A DNA stretch of 64,000 nucleotides from Roseiconus nitratireducens (lineage in GTDB: Bacteria > Planctomycetota > Planctomycetia > Pirellulales > Pirellulaceae): NCBI RefSeq assembly GCF_008629675.1, contig NZ_VWOX01000012.1, positions 156,456 to 220,455 of the forward strand, given 5' to 3'. Of this stretch, positions 45,929 through 55,692 are shown in pieces; position 1 is the stretch's first letter, and each line of letters begins with the position of its first letter. The notes beneath the pieces were generated by a model that was given only the letters and a program-made list of their open reading frames with translations, did not search any database and was not told the origin of the DNA. The translations under genes were made by a program, and so were the position numbers.

Positions 45929-48900
45929 ATGTCGATGGATGACAATGACGAAACTCGCTTCAACTCCGCCGGTTATCTCGACGGTTCCGTGACGCGATCT
46001 AGCGACGGATCCCAACCCTACGGGATGCGTGGCTTGGGCGAAGCCCCCGAGACGATCGGCCGCTACCGCATCGAGCGACAACTTGGCGAGGGCGGATTCG
46101 GTGTGGTCTACCTGGCCTTTGACGAACGACTGAATCGCCGGGTCGCGCTGAAGGTGCCCCATGCCGACCTGGTCGCCCGGCCACACGCAGCGGAAGTTTA
46201 TCTGAGGGAGGCCAGAACGGTCGCCAACCTGGAACACCCCAACATCGTCCCGGTCTACGACTTTGGCACGACCGAAGATTACCCCTGCTTCATCGTCATG
46301 AAGTACATCGAGGGGATGGATTTGCGGACCCGGATCAGTCGCACGCCCCTGGGTTTTCACCAATCGGCGACCTTGATCGCGAAAGTGGCAGAAGCCCTGC
46401 ACACGGCGCACAAACAGGGCGTGGTCCATCGTGACCTGAAACCGGGCAACATCTTGATCGATGGCCGCGATGAACCGTGCGTCGTCGACTTCGGCCTGGC
46501 GCTTTCGGAGCAAGACGCCGTCAAAGGCCCCTGTTATGCCGGAACCTACGCCTACATGAGTCCGGAGCAGGCGCGCGGCGAAGGTCACCGCGTCGACGGA
46601 CGCAGCGACATCTACAACCTGGGCGGTGTGCTCTACGAGCTGCTGACGGGCCGCAAGACGGTCTCGGCGACCTCCAAAGCCGAAATCCTGGAGCAGGTGA
46701 AATTGCAGGAGGTCAAGCCGCCACGACAAATCAACGACGCCGTTCCACGCGAGTTGGAGCGCATCTGTTTGAGGGCTTTGGCAAAGCGGGCTTCGGAGCG
46801 TTACACGACCGCTATGGACATGGCCCAGGATCTGCGGCACTTCGTGTCCGAGGCGTCAACGCCCAGCGGTTCTATCGCGGGCGAACCGGGTTCCGGCAGA
46901 TTGAGTACAGGCGGTTCCGCCAGCGAGGCAACCTGGGCAGCCGACTCGGCCGTGACCTCCGGGCCGCACGCCAGCGATACCAGTCGCAATGCCATCACGG
47001 TAGAAACCTCGCCCAGCGAGCGGTCGGATAGCCAATGCGGCAACGTGATTCCCAAAGGCCTGCGATCGTTTGAGTCGCATGACGCGGATTTTTTCCTGCG
47101 ACTGCTGCCGGGCCCCCGCGACCGCCAGGGGCTGCCCGAGACGGTGCGATTTTGGAAACATCGACTGGACGTGTCCGGCGATGAACCGAGTTTCCCGGTG
47201 GGCTTGATTTATGGGCCTTCCGGATGCGGAAAGTCGTCGCTGGTCAAAGCCGGCATTCTTCCCCGGCTGTCGCCGAACGTCGTGTCGGTGGTTGTTGAAG
47301 CGACCCCCGGACAAACCGAATCCGATCTACTTTCGGCGCTGCTCCAACGCGTCGGGGATGATGGGCATCCGCGTCGATTGCCCGAAACGGTCGCGGCGAT
47401 CCGGCGGGGAGAACTTGCCGGAGGAGTTCCCAAAGTGCTGATCGTCCTGGACCAATTCGAGCAATGGCTGCATGCCGCCAAGCGGTTGGAACATTCCGAA
47501 TTGACTGCGGCGTTGCGTCAGTGTGATGGCAATCACGTGCAATGCCTGCTGTTGGTGCGGGACGATTTCTGGCTGCCGATCAGTCGCTTTTTCCGAGCGT
47601 TGGAAATCCCGTTGGCCGAAGGGCACAACAGCGGCATGGTCGACCTGTTCGATCACGATCATGCTAAGCGGGTGCTGGCGGCGTTCGGCAGAGCGTATGG
47701 CAAACTGCCCGAGCCCGCCGAGATCAGCAGCGAACAGGACCGATTCCTGGAACTGGCAATCGCGGAATTGATCGACGAAGGCAAGGTGATCAGTGTGCGT
47801 CTGGCGCTCTTTGCCGAAATGATGAAAAGCCGTTCCTGGACACCCGCTTCACTGGAAACCCTGGGCGGGACGACCGGGCTGGGAGCTGCGTTCCTGGAAC
47901 AAACGTTTGAATCGTCCAACGCGCCTCCCGAATACCGTTTCCACCAGCCCGCCGCATGCGCCCTGCTGAAGGCTCTACTTCCCGAAGCCGGGGTGGACAT
48001 CAAAGGCGAAATGAAATCCTATTCGGAACTGAAACAGCGGTCTGGTTACCAGGACCGCCCGCAAGATTTTGAGCGACTGATCCGAATGCTGGACGGTGAG
48101 GTCCGCTTGATCGCTCCCACCGACCCCGCAAGTTCGATCGATCCCGCCACGGCTGAAACGCCCGCCGAGAACCTTGCTTCCCGGCACGAATCCTCGCAGG
48201 CCTATTACCAGCTGACCCATGATTACCTGGTGCCGTCACTGAGGAAGTGGTTGACGCGCAAACAGCAAGCAACCTTTCGCGGCCGGACCGAAATTCGACT
48301 TGCCGAGCGAACGGCATTGTGGAAATCCAGGCAGGAAAACCGCTTGCTGCCGGCTTGGTGGGAGTGGCTCCGATTTCGTCTGCTGACGCGACCCGGCGAC
48401 TGGAACGACGCGCAAACGCTGATGATGCGTCGCACCGATCGATACTTTAGCTCCCGCGGTTTGATGTTGGCCGCCGGCGTGGCGGCACTGTTGTGGGCCG
48501 GATGGCAGTGGAATGGTCACCGTCAGTCAGCACGGTTGGTCAACAGCCTGGCGCACGCTCCAACCAGTGAAGTCCCCTCGCTGGTCGATCAGATGTCCGA
48601 CTACCAACGATGGGTTTCACCGGCCCTTCACAATCAACTCTCTGACCTTGCAGTCACCGGTGACGACCGGCGCGAACTCCACGTCCGATTGGCGTTGCTT
48701 CCGACCGAACCGGGGCAGGCCGACTGGCTGTTCGAACGGGCGCTGCGTTCCAAGCCCGAAGAACTGCGGGTGATTCGATCCCGCTTGGATCAACACCGTG
48801 ATCGATTGTTGCCGCAGATGTGGGAGGTGCTGCAGCGGGATACCAGCTTCGATCGACGACTCCGCGCCGCATGCCTGTTGGCAGCCTTCGCACCACAAGA

Positions 48901-50329
48901 TGAACGCTGGAAAGCCGTCGCCGAGGACGTCCTGACGGAGATGACAGCCGAGAATCCGTTGGAGATCAAAGAATGGGTCGCTCTGCTTCGCCCGGCGGGG
49001 GCAAATCTGCTGCCCGCGGTCGCCGGCTTGATCGCCGAAAACGTCCAACCGGCCGAACTGAAGACGCTCGCGGAAGTCTACGCGGAGTTTGTGGGTGAAA
49101 CGCCCGACGGTTTTGCTTCATTAGAATCACGGCTCCAACCGCCCAACGCCGACTCGACCGTCAGCGACCAGCCTGGCGAGGAGCAGGGAGCGCCTTCGCT
49201 CGATCCGCGACAAACCGCAAATGTCGCCGCTGCCCTGGCGATTGCCGGAGAATGGTCGGATATCTGGCCCCTATTGAGCGGCGGCCCCGATCCCACGCTG
49301 CGGTCGCACCTGATTGCCAACCTGGGTGCCAATGCGGTGGCTCCCTCCAGCCTGGCCGATCATCTCGATCCCGGATTGGAACCGGACGCCTCGGTTCGCC
49401 AAGCCATCGCTCTGGTGTTGGGTGATCTGCCCGATGACCGGAGGTCGAAGACTTTGAAATCACGTCTGACTCCTCGACTGCAGCAATTCCACCGGGGCGA
49501 ACCGAGCGAGGGAGCCCGCCAGGCAATCGCCTGGACCCTGCGTCGATGGGATGCCGACGTGGCGACCGACGCGAAGCCAGACTGGCCACAAATGGTCGCT
49601 GTCCCATCCGGACAATTGGACGTCCCGGCTGCCGACGGCGCAACGCGATCTCTGGTCATCGCCCAACCATTCGAAATCAGTGCCACCGAGGTCACGTTCA
49701 CACAATTCCGACACTACCGAAAGGACCAGGCGTGTGATCGCCGTGCGGCGCCAACCGCTGAGTGTCCCGTCCATGAGGTCACCTGGTACGACGCGGCGGC
49801 CTTCTGCAATTGGCTGAGTGAACGGGACAAGGTGCCCCAAGATCAGTGGTGTTACCTGCCCAACGCCGACGGTGACTACGGCCAGGGCATGAAGATTCGT
49901 CGCAACGCTCTGCAACTGTCCGGTTACCGTTTGCCGACGGTGGAGGAATGGGAATTCGCCTGCCGAGCGGGCACCACGACCACCTGGGCACTGGGCAACA
50001 GCGAGCAACTTCTCGATCGGTACGCGTGGTCGCTTCGTAACTCCGGGATCCACTCCCGCAGCGTCGCTCGGCTCCGCCCCAACCTGTGGGGACTGTTCGA
50101 CATGCACGGAAACGTTTGGGAATGGTGCCACGACCGCCGAAGCGAAGACGGTCAGCCGGTGGGGGCGTGGGAAGAGCAGGAAATCCAGAATCACCATCAT
50201 TTTGCGTTGCGGGGCGGCACCTACCTGACCGACCCGGTTTTCCTGGGGTCGTCGGCGGAGAACTGGAATCCGGCAGGCCATCACACCAATGCCGACGGCT
50301 TCCGCGTCGCCCGCACGCTACAGCCTTAG
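45929..50329 (+). CDS. Multidomain serine/threonine kinase - STAND ATPase - FGE-sulfatase-domain protein
   Basis: 1466 residues. The kinase domain (about 45-305) has intact residues: GEGGFGVVY, K75, HRDLKPGN with D169, and D187-F-G. A Ser/Thr-rich linker leads to an nSTAND-type NTPase (about 380-780) with Walker A GPSGCGKSS (K435) and Walker B VLIVLDQFEQW (D508). A transmembrane helix (LAAGVAALLWAGWQW) lies at about 846-860. HEAT-like helical repeats follow, then a C-terminal FGE-sulfatase fold (about 1225-1466; FEISATEVTFTQFRHY, YRLPTVEEWEFACRAG, LFDMHGNVWEWCHD, ALRGGTYL). The kinase and ATPase face the cytoplasm and the FGE-like domain faces outside. A transmembrane sensor or effector is inferred. 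Confidence 0.93.
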   Translation: MSMDDNDETRFNSAGYLDGSVTRSSDGSQPYGMRGLGEAPETIGRYRIERQLGEGGFGVVYLAFDERLNRRVALKVPHADLVARPHAAEVYLREARTVANLEHPNIVPVYDFGTTEDYPCFIVMKYIEGMDLRTRISRTPLGFHQSATLIAKVAEALHTAHKQGVVHRDLKPGNILIDGRDEPCVVDFGLALSEQDAVKGPCYAGTYAYMSPEQARGEGHRVDGRSDIYNLGGVLYELLTGRKTVSATSKAEILEQVKLQEVKPPRQINDAVPRELERICLRALAKRASERYTTAMDMAQDLRHFVSEASTPSGSIAGEPGSGRLSTGGSASEATWAADSAVTSGPHASDTSRNAITVETSPSERSDSQCGNVIPKGLRSFESHDADFFLRLLPGPRDRQGLPETVRFWKHRLDVSGDEPSFPVGLIYGPSGCGKSSLVKAGILPRLSPNVVSVVVEATPGQTESDLLSALLQRVGDDGHPRRLPETVAAIRRGELAGGVPKVLIVLDQFEQWLHAAKRLEHSELTAALRQCDGNHVQCLLLVRDDFWLPISRFFRALEIPLAEGHNSGMVDLFDHDHAKRVLAAFGRAYGKLPEPAEISSEQDRFLELAIAELIDEGKVISVRLALFAEMMKSRSWTPASLETLGGTTGLGAAFLEQTFESSNAPPEYRFHQPAACALLKALLPEAGVDIKGEMKSYSELKQRSGYQDRPQDFERLIRMLDGEVRLIAPTDPASSIDPATAETPAENLASRHESSQAYYQLTHDYLVPSLRKWLTRKQQATFRGRTEIRLAERTALWKSRQENRLLPAWWEWLRFRLLTRPGDWNDAQTLMMRRTDRYFSSRGLMLAAGVAALLWAGWQWNGHRQSARLVNSLAHAPTSEVPSLVDQMSDYQRWVSPALHNQLSDLAVTGDDRRELHVRLALLPTEPGQADWLFERALRSKPEELRVIRSRLDQHRDRLLPQMWEVLQRDTSFDRRLRAACLLAAFAPQDERWKAVAEDVLTEMTAENPLEIKEWVALLRPAGANLLPAVAGLIAENVQPAELKTLAEVYAEFVGETPDGFASLESRLQPPNADSTVSDQPGEEQGAPSLDPRQTANVAAALAIAGEWSDIWPLLSGGPDPTLRSHLIANLGANAVAPSSLADHLDPGLEPDASVRQAIALVLGDLPDDRRSKTLKSRLTPRLQQFHRGEPSEGARQAIAWTLRRWDADVATDAKPDWPQMVAVPSGQLDVPAADGATRSLVIAQPFEISATEVTFTQFRHYRKDQACDRRAAPTAECPVHEVTWYDAAAFCNWLSERDKVPQDQWCYLPNADGDYGQGMKIRRNALQLSGYRLPTVEEWEFACRAGTTTTWALGNSEQLLDRYAWSLRNSGIHSRSVARLRPNLWGLFDMHGNVWEWCHDRRSEDGQPVGAWEEQEIQNHHHFALRGGTYLTDPVFLGSSAENWNPAGHHTNADGFRVARTLQP

Positions 50330-50890
50330 CCTTCCGGCCCAATCTCTGGTTCCAAGGCTCCCGCCTTGGAACCCAATGCCCCACGGGCTCTGCCCGTCGC
50401 GTTGCTAGCCCAAACTTCCATCGTGTGCGGCTGGCAGATTCTGAAAATGAGATTCCTCCCTGGTTCCAAGGCTCCCGCCTTGGAACCCGATGCCCCACGG
50501 GCTCTGCCCGTCGCGTTGCCAACCAGGCTTCCATTCCAACCGGCTGGCAAAGCCAGACCACAGTGGGTACCCGGGCAGAGCCCGGCAACGAGAGTCGTCG
50601 CACCGCGGCCCCGCCGATCGTGTCACAACGGACGTACCGGACATAACGGTTGTCGCAGTCGGTCTGGTCCTACGGGTTAATCTGACGCGGCCGAAAATGG
50701 GCGCCCCGGCCCCCCGGTCGTCCGAATGAAGGTCTTGTAAATCAAGTCCGTCGTCACGGAATGGCGCGGAACACACCCGAATGGACGGGACTCCCGGGGT
50801 CATCCGTTCATTAGGCGAAAACGGATGCGTGTCGCCGGCAAATCGCCACGCCAACTCGACCGGCCGCAGCATCAAGGAAGGAGCGGTAAC
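50330..50890. other. Repeat-bearing intergenic region
   Basis: 561 bases between the giant kinase gene and the lipoprotein gene. Bases 50346-50522 hold two copies, 114 bases apart, of a unit with arms GTTCCAAGGC/GCCTTGGAAC (50349-50372 and 50463-50486) followed by CCCACGGGCTCTGCCCGTCG. A related CCCGGGCAGAGCCCGG hairpin lies at 50570. Frames on both strands are open because of the repeat and are not genes. The sequence from about 50600 holds the promoter side of the lipoprotein gene. Confidence 0.85.
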
Positions 50891-51637
50891 ATGCCCCACA
50901 ATGATCGATCGAATCTCGGTAGTGCGTCGCGACCGGTAAAAGCCGGATCGCTCCGATCCGTTCAATCTTTCGCGCTGCTGGCCCTGTTGACGGCCCACGC
51001 GGCAGGTTGCAGCTGCATTCCAGAGATGATCCGTTCCACCTGTGAGCCCTACGAACAGCTAAAAGAACAGGACAAGCTGGAACGTCAGGGCCGGCGCGAA
51101 GGGCGACGCGTGTGGGCAACTCGCTACGCATCGCAGTATGCCAACAACGCATGTCGCGACGAGGTCAAGCAAGGCTTCGTGACTGCCTACGCGGAAACGG
51201 CACTGGGAGGAAACGGCTGCCCGCCGCCGATGCCGACCAGCCCATTGCTCAGCCGGCACACCTTGACTCACACCTATCCGGCCGCGGTTCCGTGGTACGA
51301 GGGCTACCACCTTGGGCACGCATCGGCGGTTGCCCACGGAGTCGACAAATGGCGTCTGGCCCCCATCGATCCCGATCTGATTGCCGCCGCGTGCGCTTGC
51401 CGCCCGATGGCCGGCCACCCCGTGCTGCCCGCCTACTCGGAGATCGAAGTCGAAACGATTCCGGGTGACGGCGTCCCGATCGAAGCCATTCCGGCCGAGG
51501 CGGTCCCGGCGGAAGGAGTGCCCGCTCCCGTGCCAGCGCCCGAAACCATCGATGCTCCACAAGCACCGAGCGATCTGGATACCACCAAAGCCACCGATTC
51601 GCTTCCTTCCTATATCACGACCAACCCCTTTGAATAA
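50891..51637 (+). CDS. Secreted lipoprotein of unknown function, upstream of polysaccharide export gene
   Basis: 248 residues from the ATG at 50891, which has the best ribosome-binding site of the region (AAGGAAGGAGCGG); the longer frame from 50825 lacks one. The signal sequence ends with a lipobox LLTAHAAGC at C40. The mature protein is small, with a Cys-rich first half (CSCIPEMIRSTCEPYEQLKE), a Tyr/His segment (TYPAAVPWYEGYHLGHASAV) and a Pro/Val/Glu-rich repetitive tail. I do not recognise a domain. The gene is 165 bases upstream of an SLBB-type export protein in the same direction, suggesting envelope or exopolysaccharide function. Confidence 0.8.
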   Translation: MPHNDRSNLGSASRPVKAGSLRSVQSFALLALLTAHAAGCSCIPEMIRSTCEPYEQLKEQDKLERQGRREGRRVWATRYASQYANNACRDEVKQGFVTAYAETALGGNGCPPPMPTSPLLSRHTLTHTYPAAVPWYEGYHLGHASAVAHGVDKWRLAPIDPDLIAAACACRPMAGHPVLPAYSEIEVETIPGDGVPIEAIPAEAVPAEGVPAPVPAPETIDAPQAPSDLDTTKATDSLPSYITTNPFE

Positions 51638-51802
51638 AATACTTCCGCTTACGGCAGGAACTTGAACGGTCTCCGGACCAAGTTCCGACGCGAATTCAAC
51701 GGATGAATTCGCCCGTCCAGGCTGACAAATCATCGGCCCATGTTGCGGACCAACCGATTCCCCCGGCGCAAGCCGACTTTCACCGAAGGCAGGGATGCCA
51801 GG

Positions 51803-53170
51803 ATGTTCAACAGAAATTCAAAACCGCGACTGCGCCGTTCAGTCACACTGATGGCGACGGCAATGCTGATCACCGCGATGTCCGGCTGTTCCAGCATCTT
51901 GACGCCGATCGACGGAACACCGGCCTCACGGTTGCCACCTGAATTGCTGGGCGTTCGGCGCAGCGAATATGTCCCGGTTCCGGTCGTGATGCTGGCCCGT
52001 CACTCCGGCGACGACTACATCCTGGCCGAAGGCGACATTCTTGGCGTTTACATCGAAGGGGTGATGCCATTCTCAAGTCCCGCTTCGGTTCCGACGCCGC
52101 CCCCAGTTAACTTTCCCGATGGCAACAGTGACCTGCCCCCGTCACTTGGTTACCCGGTCGCGGTTCAGGAACACGGCATCGTCAACCTGCCGCTGTTGAA
52201 ACCGTTCAGCGTGGAAGGCATGACGGTCGAAGAGGCCCGCACCCGTATCGCGGACGAATACCAATCGCGCGACATCCTCCGGTCGGAAGACACCTACCCG
52301 ATCGTTTCGCTGATGAAGGAGCGTGAGAACAACGTGACCGTCATCCGCTACAACGCGGGCGCCGCAGTCGGCGCCGACGGCACCGCCGCAGGCTATTCCC
52401 TGAAGTTGCCGACCTACCAGTCCGACGTGCTCAACGCTTTGACATTGACCGGGGGTCTGCCTGGATTCAACGAAAAGAATGAAGTCCTGATCTTCAAAAC
52501 GTCGCGGATCCCCTATCAGCGACGCAACGAAGTCATGAACCAGCTGATGGCCGGGGAGATCCCTTGCGCCGGCGAGATGCCCTACAACTTGCTACCGGCA
52601 TCGGACATCCCTCTGGAAGAAGGCTCCTACGTCATGGACGACGGGCTGATCGAAGAGCGATTCCTGATCCGGATCCCGTTGCGATTGCCACCCGGACAGG
52701 TCCCCCACATCCGGCCCTCCGATGTCGAACTGGATGACGGCGACATCGTGATGGTCCAGTCGCGTGAAACGGAGTTCTTCTACACCGGCGGCCTGCTGCC
52801 CGGTGGCCAATTCCCGCTGCCGCGCGATTATGACCTGGATGTCCTGGGCGCCATGGCGCTCGCCGGACAAGGCCTGCTGAACTCGCAATCCGGCGGCCGC
52901 GGCGGCGGTGGTGGTGGCGGAATGGGCGGCTTGGCTCGCGGCCTGGGTGGAACCAGCCCGACCATGCTGTACATCATTCGAAAACTGCCCTGTGGTCGAA
53001 CCTTCAACATCGCGGTGGACGTCCAACAGGCAATGAACGATTCGAATCACAACATTCTGGTGCAGCCAGGCGACACGCTGATCCTGCGATTCAAGCCGCA
53101 CGAAGAACTGCTGAACTTCGGGTTGGGAACGTTCTTCACCTTCGGCGTCAGCGAACTGTTCCGAAACTGA
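51803..53170 (+). CDS. Polysaccharide export lipoprotein (Wza/SLBB type)
   Basis: 455 residues from the ATG at 51803; the frame is open upstream to 51740 but the signal peptide begins here. Lipobox LITAMSGC at C29. The N-terminal export motif ILAEGDILGVYIEGV leads into VQEHGIVNLPLLKPFSVEGM, the polysaccharide biosynthesis/export domain. SLBB-like repeats follow (NALTLTGGLPGFNEKNEVLI, FYTGGLLPGGQFPLPRDYDL). A Gly-rich stretch (GGRGGGGGGGMGG) breaks the second SLBB. Wza-like proteins form the outer-membrane channel for capsule or exopolysaccharide. The other parts of such a system are not in the window. Confidence 0.93.
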   Translation: MFNRNSKPRLRRSVTLMATAMLITAMSGCSSILTPIDGTPASRLPPELLGVRRSEYVPVPVVMLARHSGDDYILAEGDILGVYIEGVMPFSSPASVPTPPPVNFPDGNSDLPPSLGYPVAVQEHGIVNLPLLKPFSVEGMTVEEARTRIADEYQSRDILRSEDTYPIVSLMKERENNVTVIRYNAGAAVGADGTAAGYSLKLPTYQSDVLNALTLTGGLPGFNEKNEVLIFKTSRIPYQRRNEVMNQLMAGEIPCAGEMPYNLLPASDIPLEEGSYVMDDGLIEERFLIRIPLRLPPGQVPHIRPSDVELDDGDIVMVQSRETEFFYTGGLLPGGQFPLPRDYDLDVLGAMALAGQGLLNSQSGGRGGGGGGGMGGLARGLGGTSPTMLYIIRKLPCGRTFNIAVDVQQAMNDSNHNILVQPGDTLILRFKPHEELLNFGLGTFFTFGVSELFRN

Positions 53171-53322
53171 TGTGCACGATCGGCGGGCCTCCGGAAAAAG
53201 TCCGGGGGCCCGAACGGCCCCGTCGAACGCGTCGCCGACTCGGGCAGATCCGATGGCACCCGATAAGCCGTTACCGATTTGGTCGCTTGAGCACCGAAAA
53301 TCAGGGGCCATTTGCAAGAAGT

Positions 53323-55692
53323 TCAATTCGGAAGATACGAACTCAATTCTTGAAAACGTTGATTGCGTAGCTCGTCGTAGGTCAACAGCGGGTAGCGTTG
53401 CTTGTAGTAGTCTGCCAGCCGCCGCGTCAGTTCGATGGCCTTGATCCCATAGGCTCCGGTGGACGGAGGAGCCGGCCGCTGCCCGTGGGAAGAATGCAAC
53501 AGGTACATGCTGTGTGCCGCCGACGAATACCTGTAGTACCCCGTCTCGAGCCCGTGTCGAACTCCCGACAGAATTCGGTTCTCCTGGACGCCACAGTAGT
53601 CAAAGAAAGGGAATCCAAAATGGAACTGAATGGACTGAATGCACTGCGCGTATAAGAAATCGCCTTCGGGGGCCCCGAGTGCATCAGCGATGGACGCCGC
53701 ATAGATCGCGCTGCCGTCTCTTGATCCGCCCCACTTTTCCAACTTCCAAGACATCATGCCTTGATGCCAGGCGAATTCCCGAGGATGGCGTCGCAGCCCC
53801 GATTCCAGTAGCGCTGCGACCGACTCATAGGTTTTCCCGGTGTCACGCGCGACCGGAATCGCGGCCTCATACGAATACACCGGCACATCGTCCCGCTGCA
53901 ACAAGGTCCGCAGCAGGGCGGCCGCTTTCATGTTTTCGTCTTCAAATACTTGCCAATCTTGAGCGGAGACGCTGTTGGCCCAGCCCGTTCCCCGAGCGTC
54001 CCAAGCGGTATTGAGATGAAGGCGAATCCGGCAGCAGAGTCCCAACGTGGACTCCTTGGCGGACCACGCTTCGATTGCCGCCAGCGTCTCCCGTGCTGCC
54101 TCGCGCTGCTCCGCTTCCCCGTCCTCGTATTCACTCTGCTTCAACGTCCTCCACCACCCATTGGAGACTCCGTCGATCAGCGAGGTGTAAAGTTGTTCCG
54201 GCGTGCGATCAAATCGGTCCTCCGGTAAAGCACGCAACAGTCGATGCAGTCGTTCCATGTCATCAAATTGGCGTGCCATAACCCACTTTGAAGCCAGTGA
54301 GGTTAGGTTACGGACGTCATCCGTCAGTCCGGAGACGCGGTAGTACAGGTCGATGTGACGGTGATCGTGAATCGCAACGGTGGTGCCCGACGTGGCACTG
54401 ACAACCGTTTTTCCCTCGAGATCAGGCAACTCGACGGGCCGATAAGGCCATCGACTATCTAAATTGGCATCGAAGAGGACTCGCTGACGCTTTCCGTCGG
54501 CCGACGGTCGGCTGGCAATGCATGTTTGCCACCGGCGACTGGGGAACCAATGCGAAGCGAACACCTGCTCCAACTCCCAGTACAACGTGATCGGATCCGC
54601 CCGGCGGCGGTTTTCATTGCCGTCACGATCATTCTGTCTTCGGTAGATGCGATTCGGTTCGATCCAAAGATCAACATCGCGACTGCACCAGATTGCCAAG
54701 GGTTGATCGGCATTAGCTAATTCGACGTCGAAAGCGTGCGCCGGCCCACCAGGTCCAATCATCTGCACCCGACCGACCTCCGGGTTTCGATAGGAAACGA
54801 TTCGGTCGCCGTCCGGAGAAAGTGTTGGCATAGGTAAGTCCGTCGGCACTTTCCCAACACGGACGAAACGCTGCAGCGACTTGTCGGACCAATACAGGTT
54901 TCCCTGCTGGTCGACCAGAATCGCGTCGCCGGTGTTGATCGCAACGCTCAGGTGCTGAACGGCTCCTTCGAGCTCAGCCTTGGTGAGGATCTTTTGCGTC
55001 CCAAAGTCCACCACACACACCGTGGCCCCTTTCGCGACCACCGCCCGCGCGTCGTCAAGAAAAAACTCGACGTGCACTGGGGCATCCGTTTCCGCCGCGG
55101 GTAAAGGGATCTGGACGAATTTGTCCGGCGAACCAGCGATGTCGGAGGGCTGGGGTGGCGTGTCCGGTGTCGCCCAGTGCTCGCGGTAAGGAAGTTGACA
55201 GAACCACAGATTCTCGTCCGCGAGCACCAAGTATTTCTCCGACGGGTCGAAGGTCACGTGAGGCTCGCGGATGTGGTCCGGAATGTCGACGCGGAGCCGT
55301 TTCATCAACTCTCCCGAGTATTCATCCACGGCGGCTTTGACCGAGATGACCTCTTCGACGGGAAAGTCGTAGTGAGCGACGCTCCACGGAGGCGGATCGT
55401 CGGACTGATCGGCTTGTGCGATCCGTTCTTCACGCTCACGAACGATCTGCTCCGCGACTTTCCCGATTTCGCCTTTTTCCATCCGCCGCAAGAACGCGTA
55501 GTCGCTCGGTGGAGAGACCTGCCACTCATCGGCTTCCACTGGCCAACGCAGTTGTTGTGGGTTCACATCCGCTGCAACCAGGGCGGTCCCAGATGCAATC
55601 GCGGGAAGATCCGCCAGCTCCGGTTGCGGCTCGCACCCGACCGTCAACATCAACACAACAGCGGTCCCGAGAACGCAGCATGGTCTACTCAT
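53323..55692 (-). CDS. Large lipoprotein of unknown function with beta-propeller-like N-half
   Basis: 789 residues. The signal peptide ends in the lipobox LTVGC at C20, so the protein is a membrane-anchored lipoprotein. The middle (about 150-330) shows WD40/propeller-like strands (LSVAINTGDAILVDQQGNLY, PTLSPDGDRIVSYRNPEVG). The C-terminal half is helical (WVMARQFDDMERLHRLLRAL, AIELTRRLADYYKQRYPLL). I do not recognise a catalytic site. Its start overlaps the end of the leucine-rich-repeat gene by eight bases, so the two probably form one operon and may form one complex. Confidence 0.85.
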   Translation of the reverse strand: MSRPCCVLGTAVVLMLTVGCEPQPELADLPAIASGTALVAADVNPQQLRWPVEADEWQVSPPSDYAFLRRMEKGEIGKVAEQIVREREERIAQADQSDDPPPWSVAHYDFPVEEVISVKAAVDEYSGELMKRLRVDIPDHIREPHVTFDPSEKYLVLADENLWFCQLPYREHWATPDTPPQPSDIAGSPDKFVQIPLPAAETDAPVHVEFFLDDARAVVAKGATVCVVDFGTQKILTKAELEGAVQHLSVAINTGDAILVDQQGNLYWSDKSLQRFVRVGKVPTDLPMPTLSPDGDRIVSYRNPEVGRVQMIGPGGPAHAFDVELANADQPLAIWCSRDVDLWIEPNRIYRRQNDRDGNENRRRADPITLYWELEQVFASHWFPSRRWQTCIASRPSADGKRQRVLFDANLDSRWPYRPVELPDLEGKTVVSATSGTTVAIHDHRHIDLYYRVSGLTDDVRNLTSLASKWVMARQFDDMERLHRLLRALPEDRFDRTPEQLYTSLIDGVSNGWWRTLKQSEYEDGEAEQREAARETLAAIEAWSAKESTLGLCCRIRLHLNTAWDARGTGWANSVSAQDWQVFEDENMKAAALLRTLLQRDDVPVYSYEAAIPVARDTGKTYESVAALLESGLRRHPREFAWHQGMMSWKLEKWGGSRDGSAIYAASIADALGAPEGDFLYAQCIQSIQFHFGFPFFDYCGVQENRILSGVRHGLETGYYRYSSAAHSMYLLHSSHGQRPAPPSTGAYGIKAIELTRRLADYYKQRYPLLTYDELRNQRFQELSSYLPN

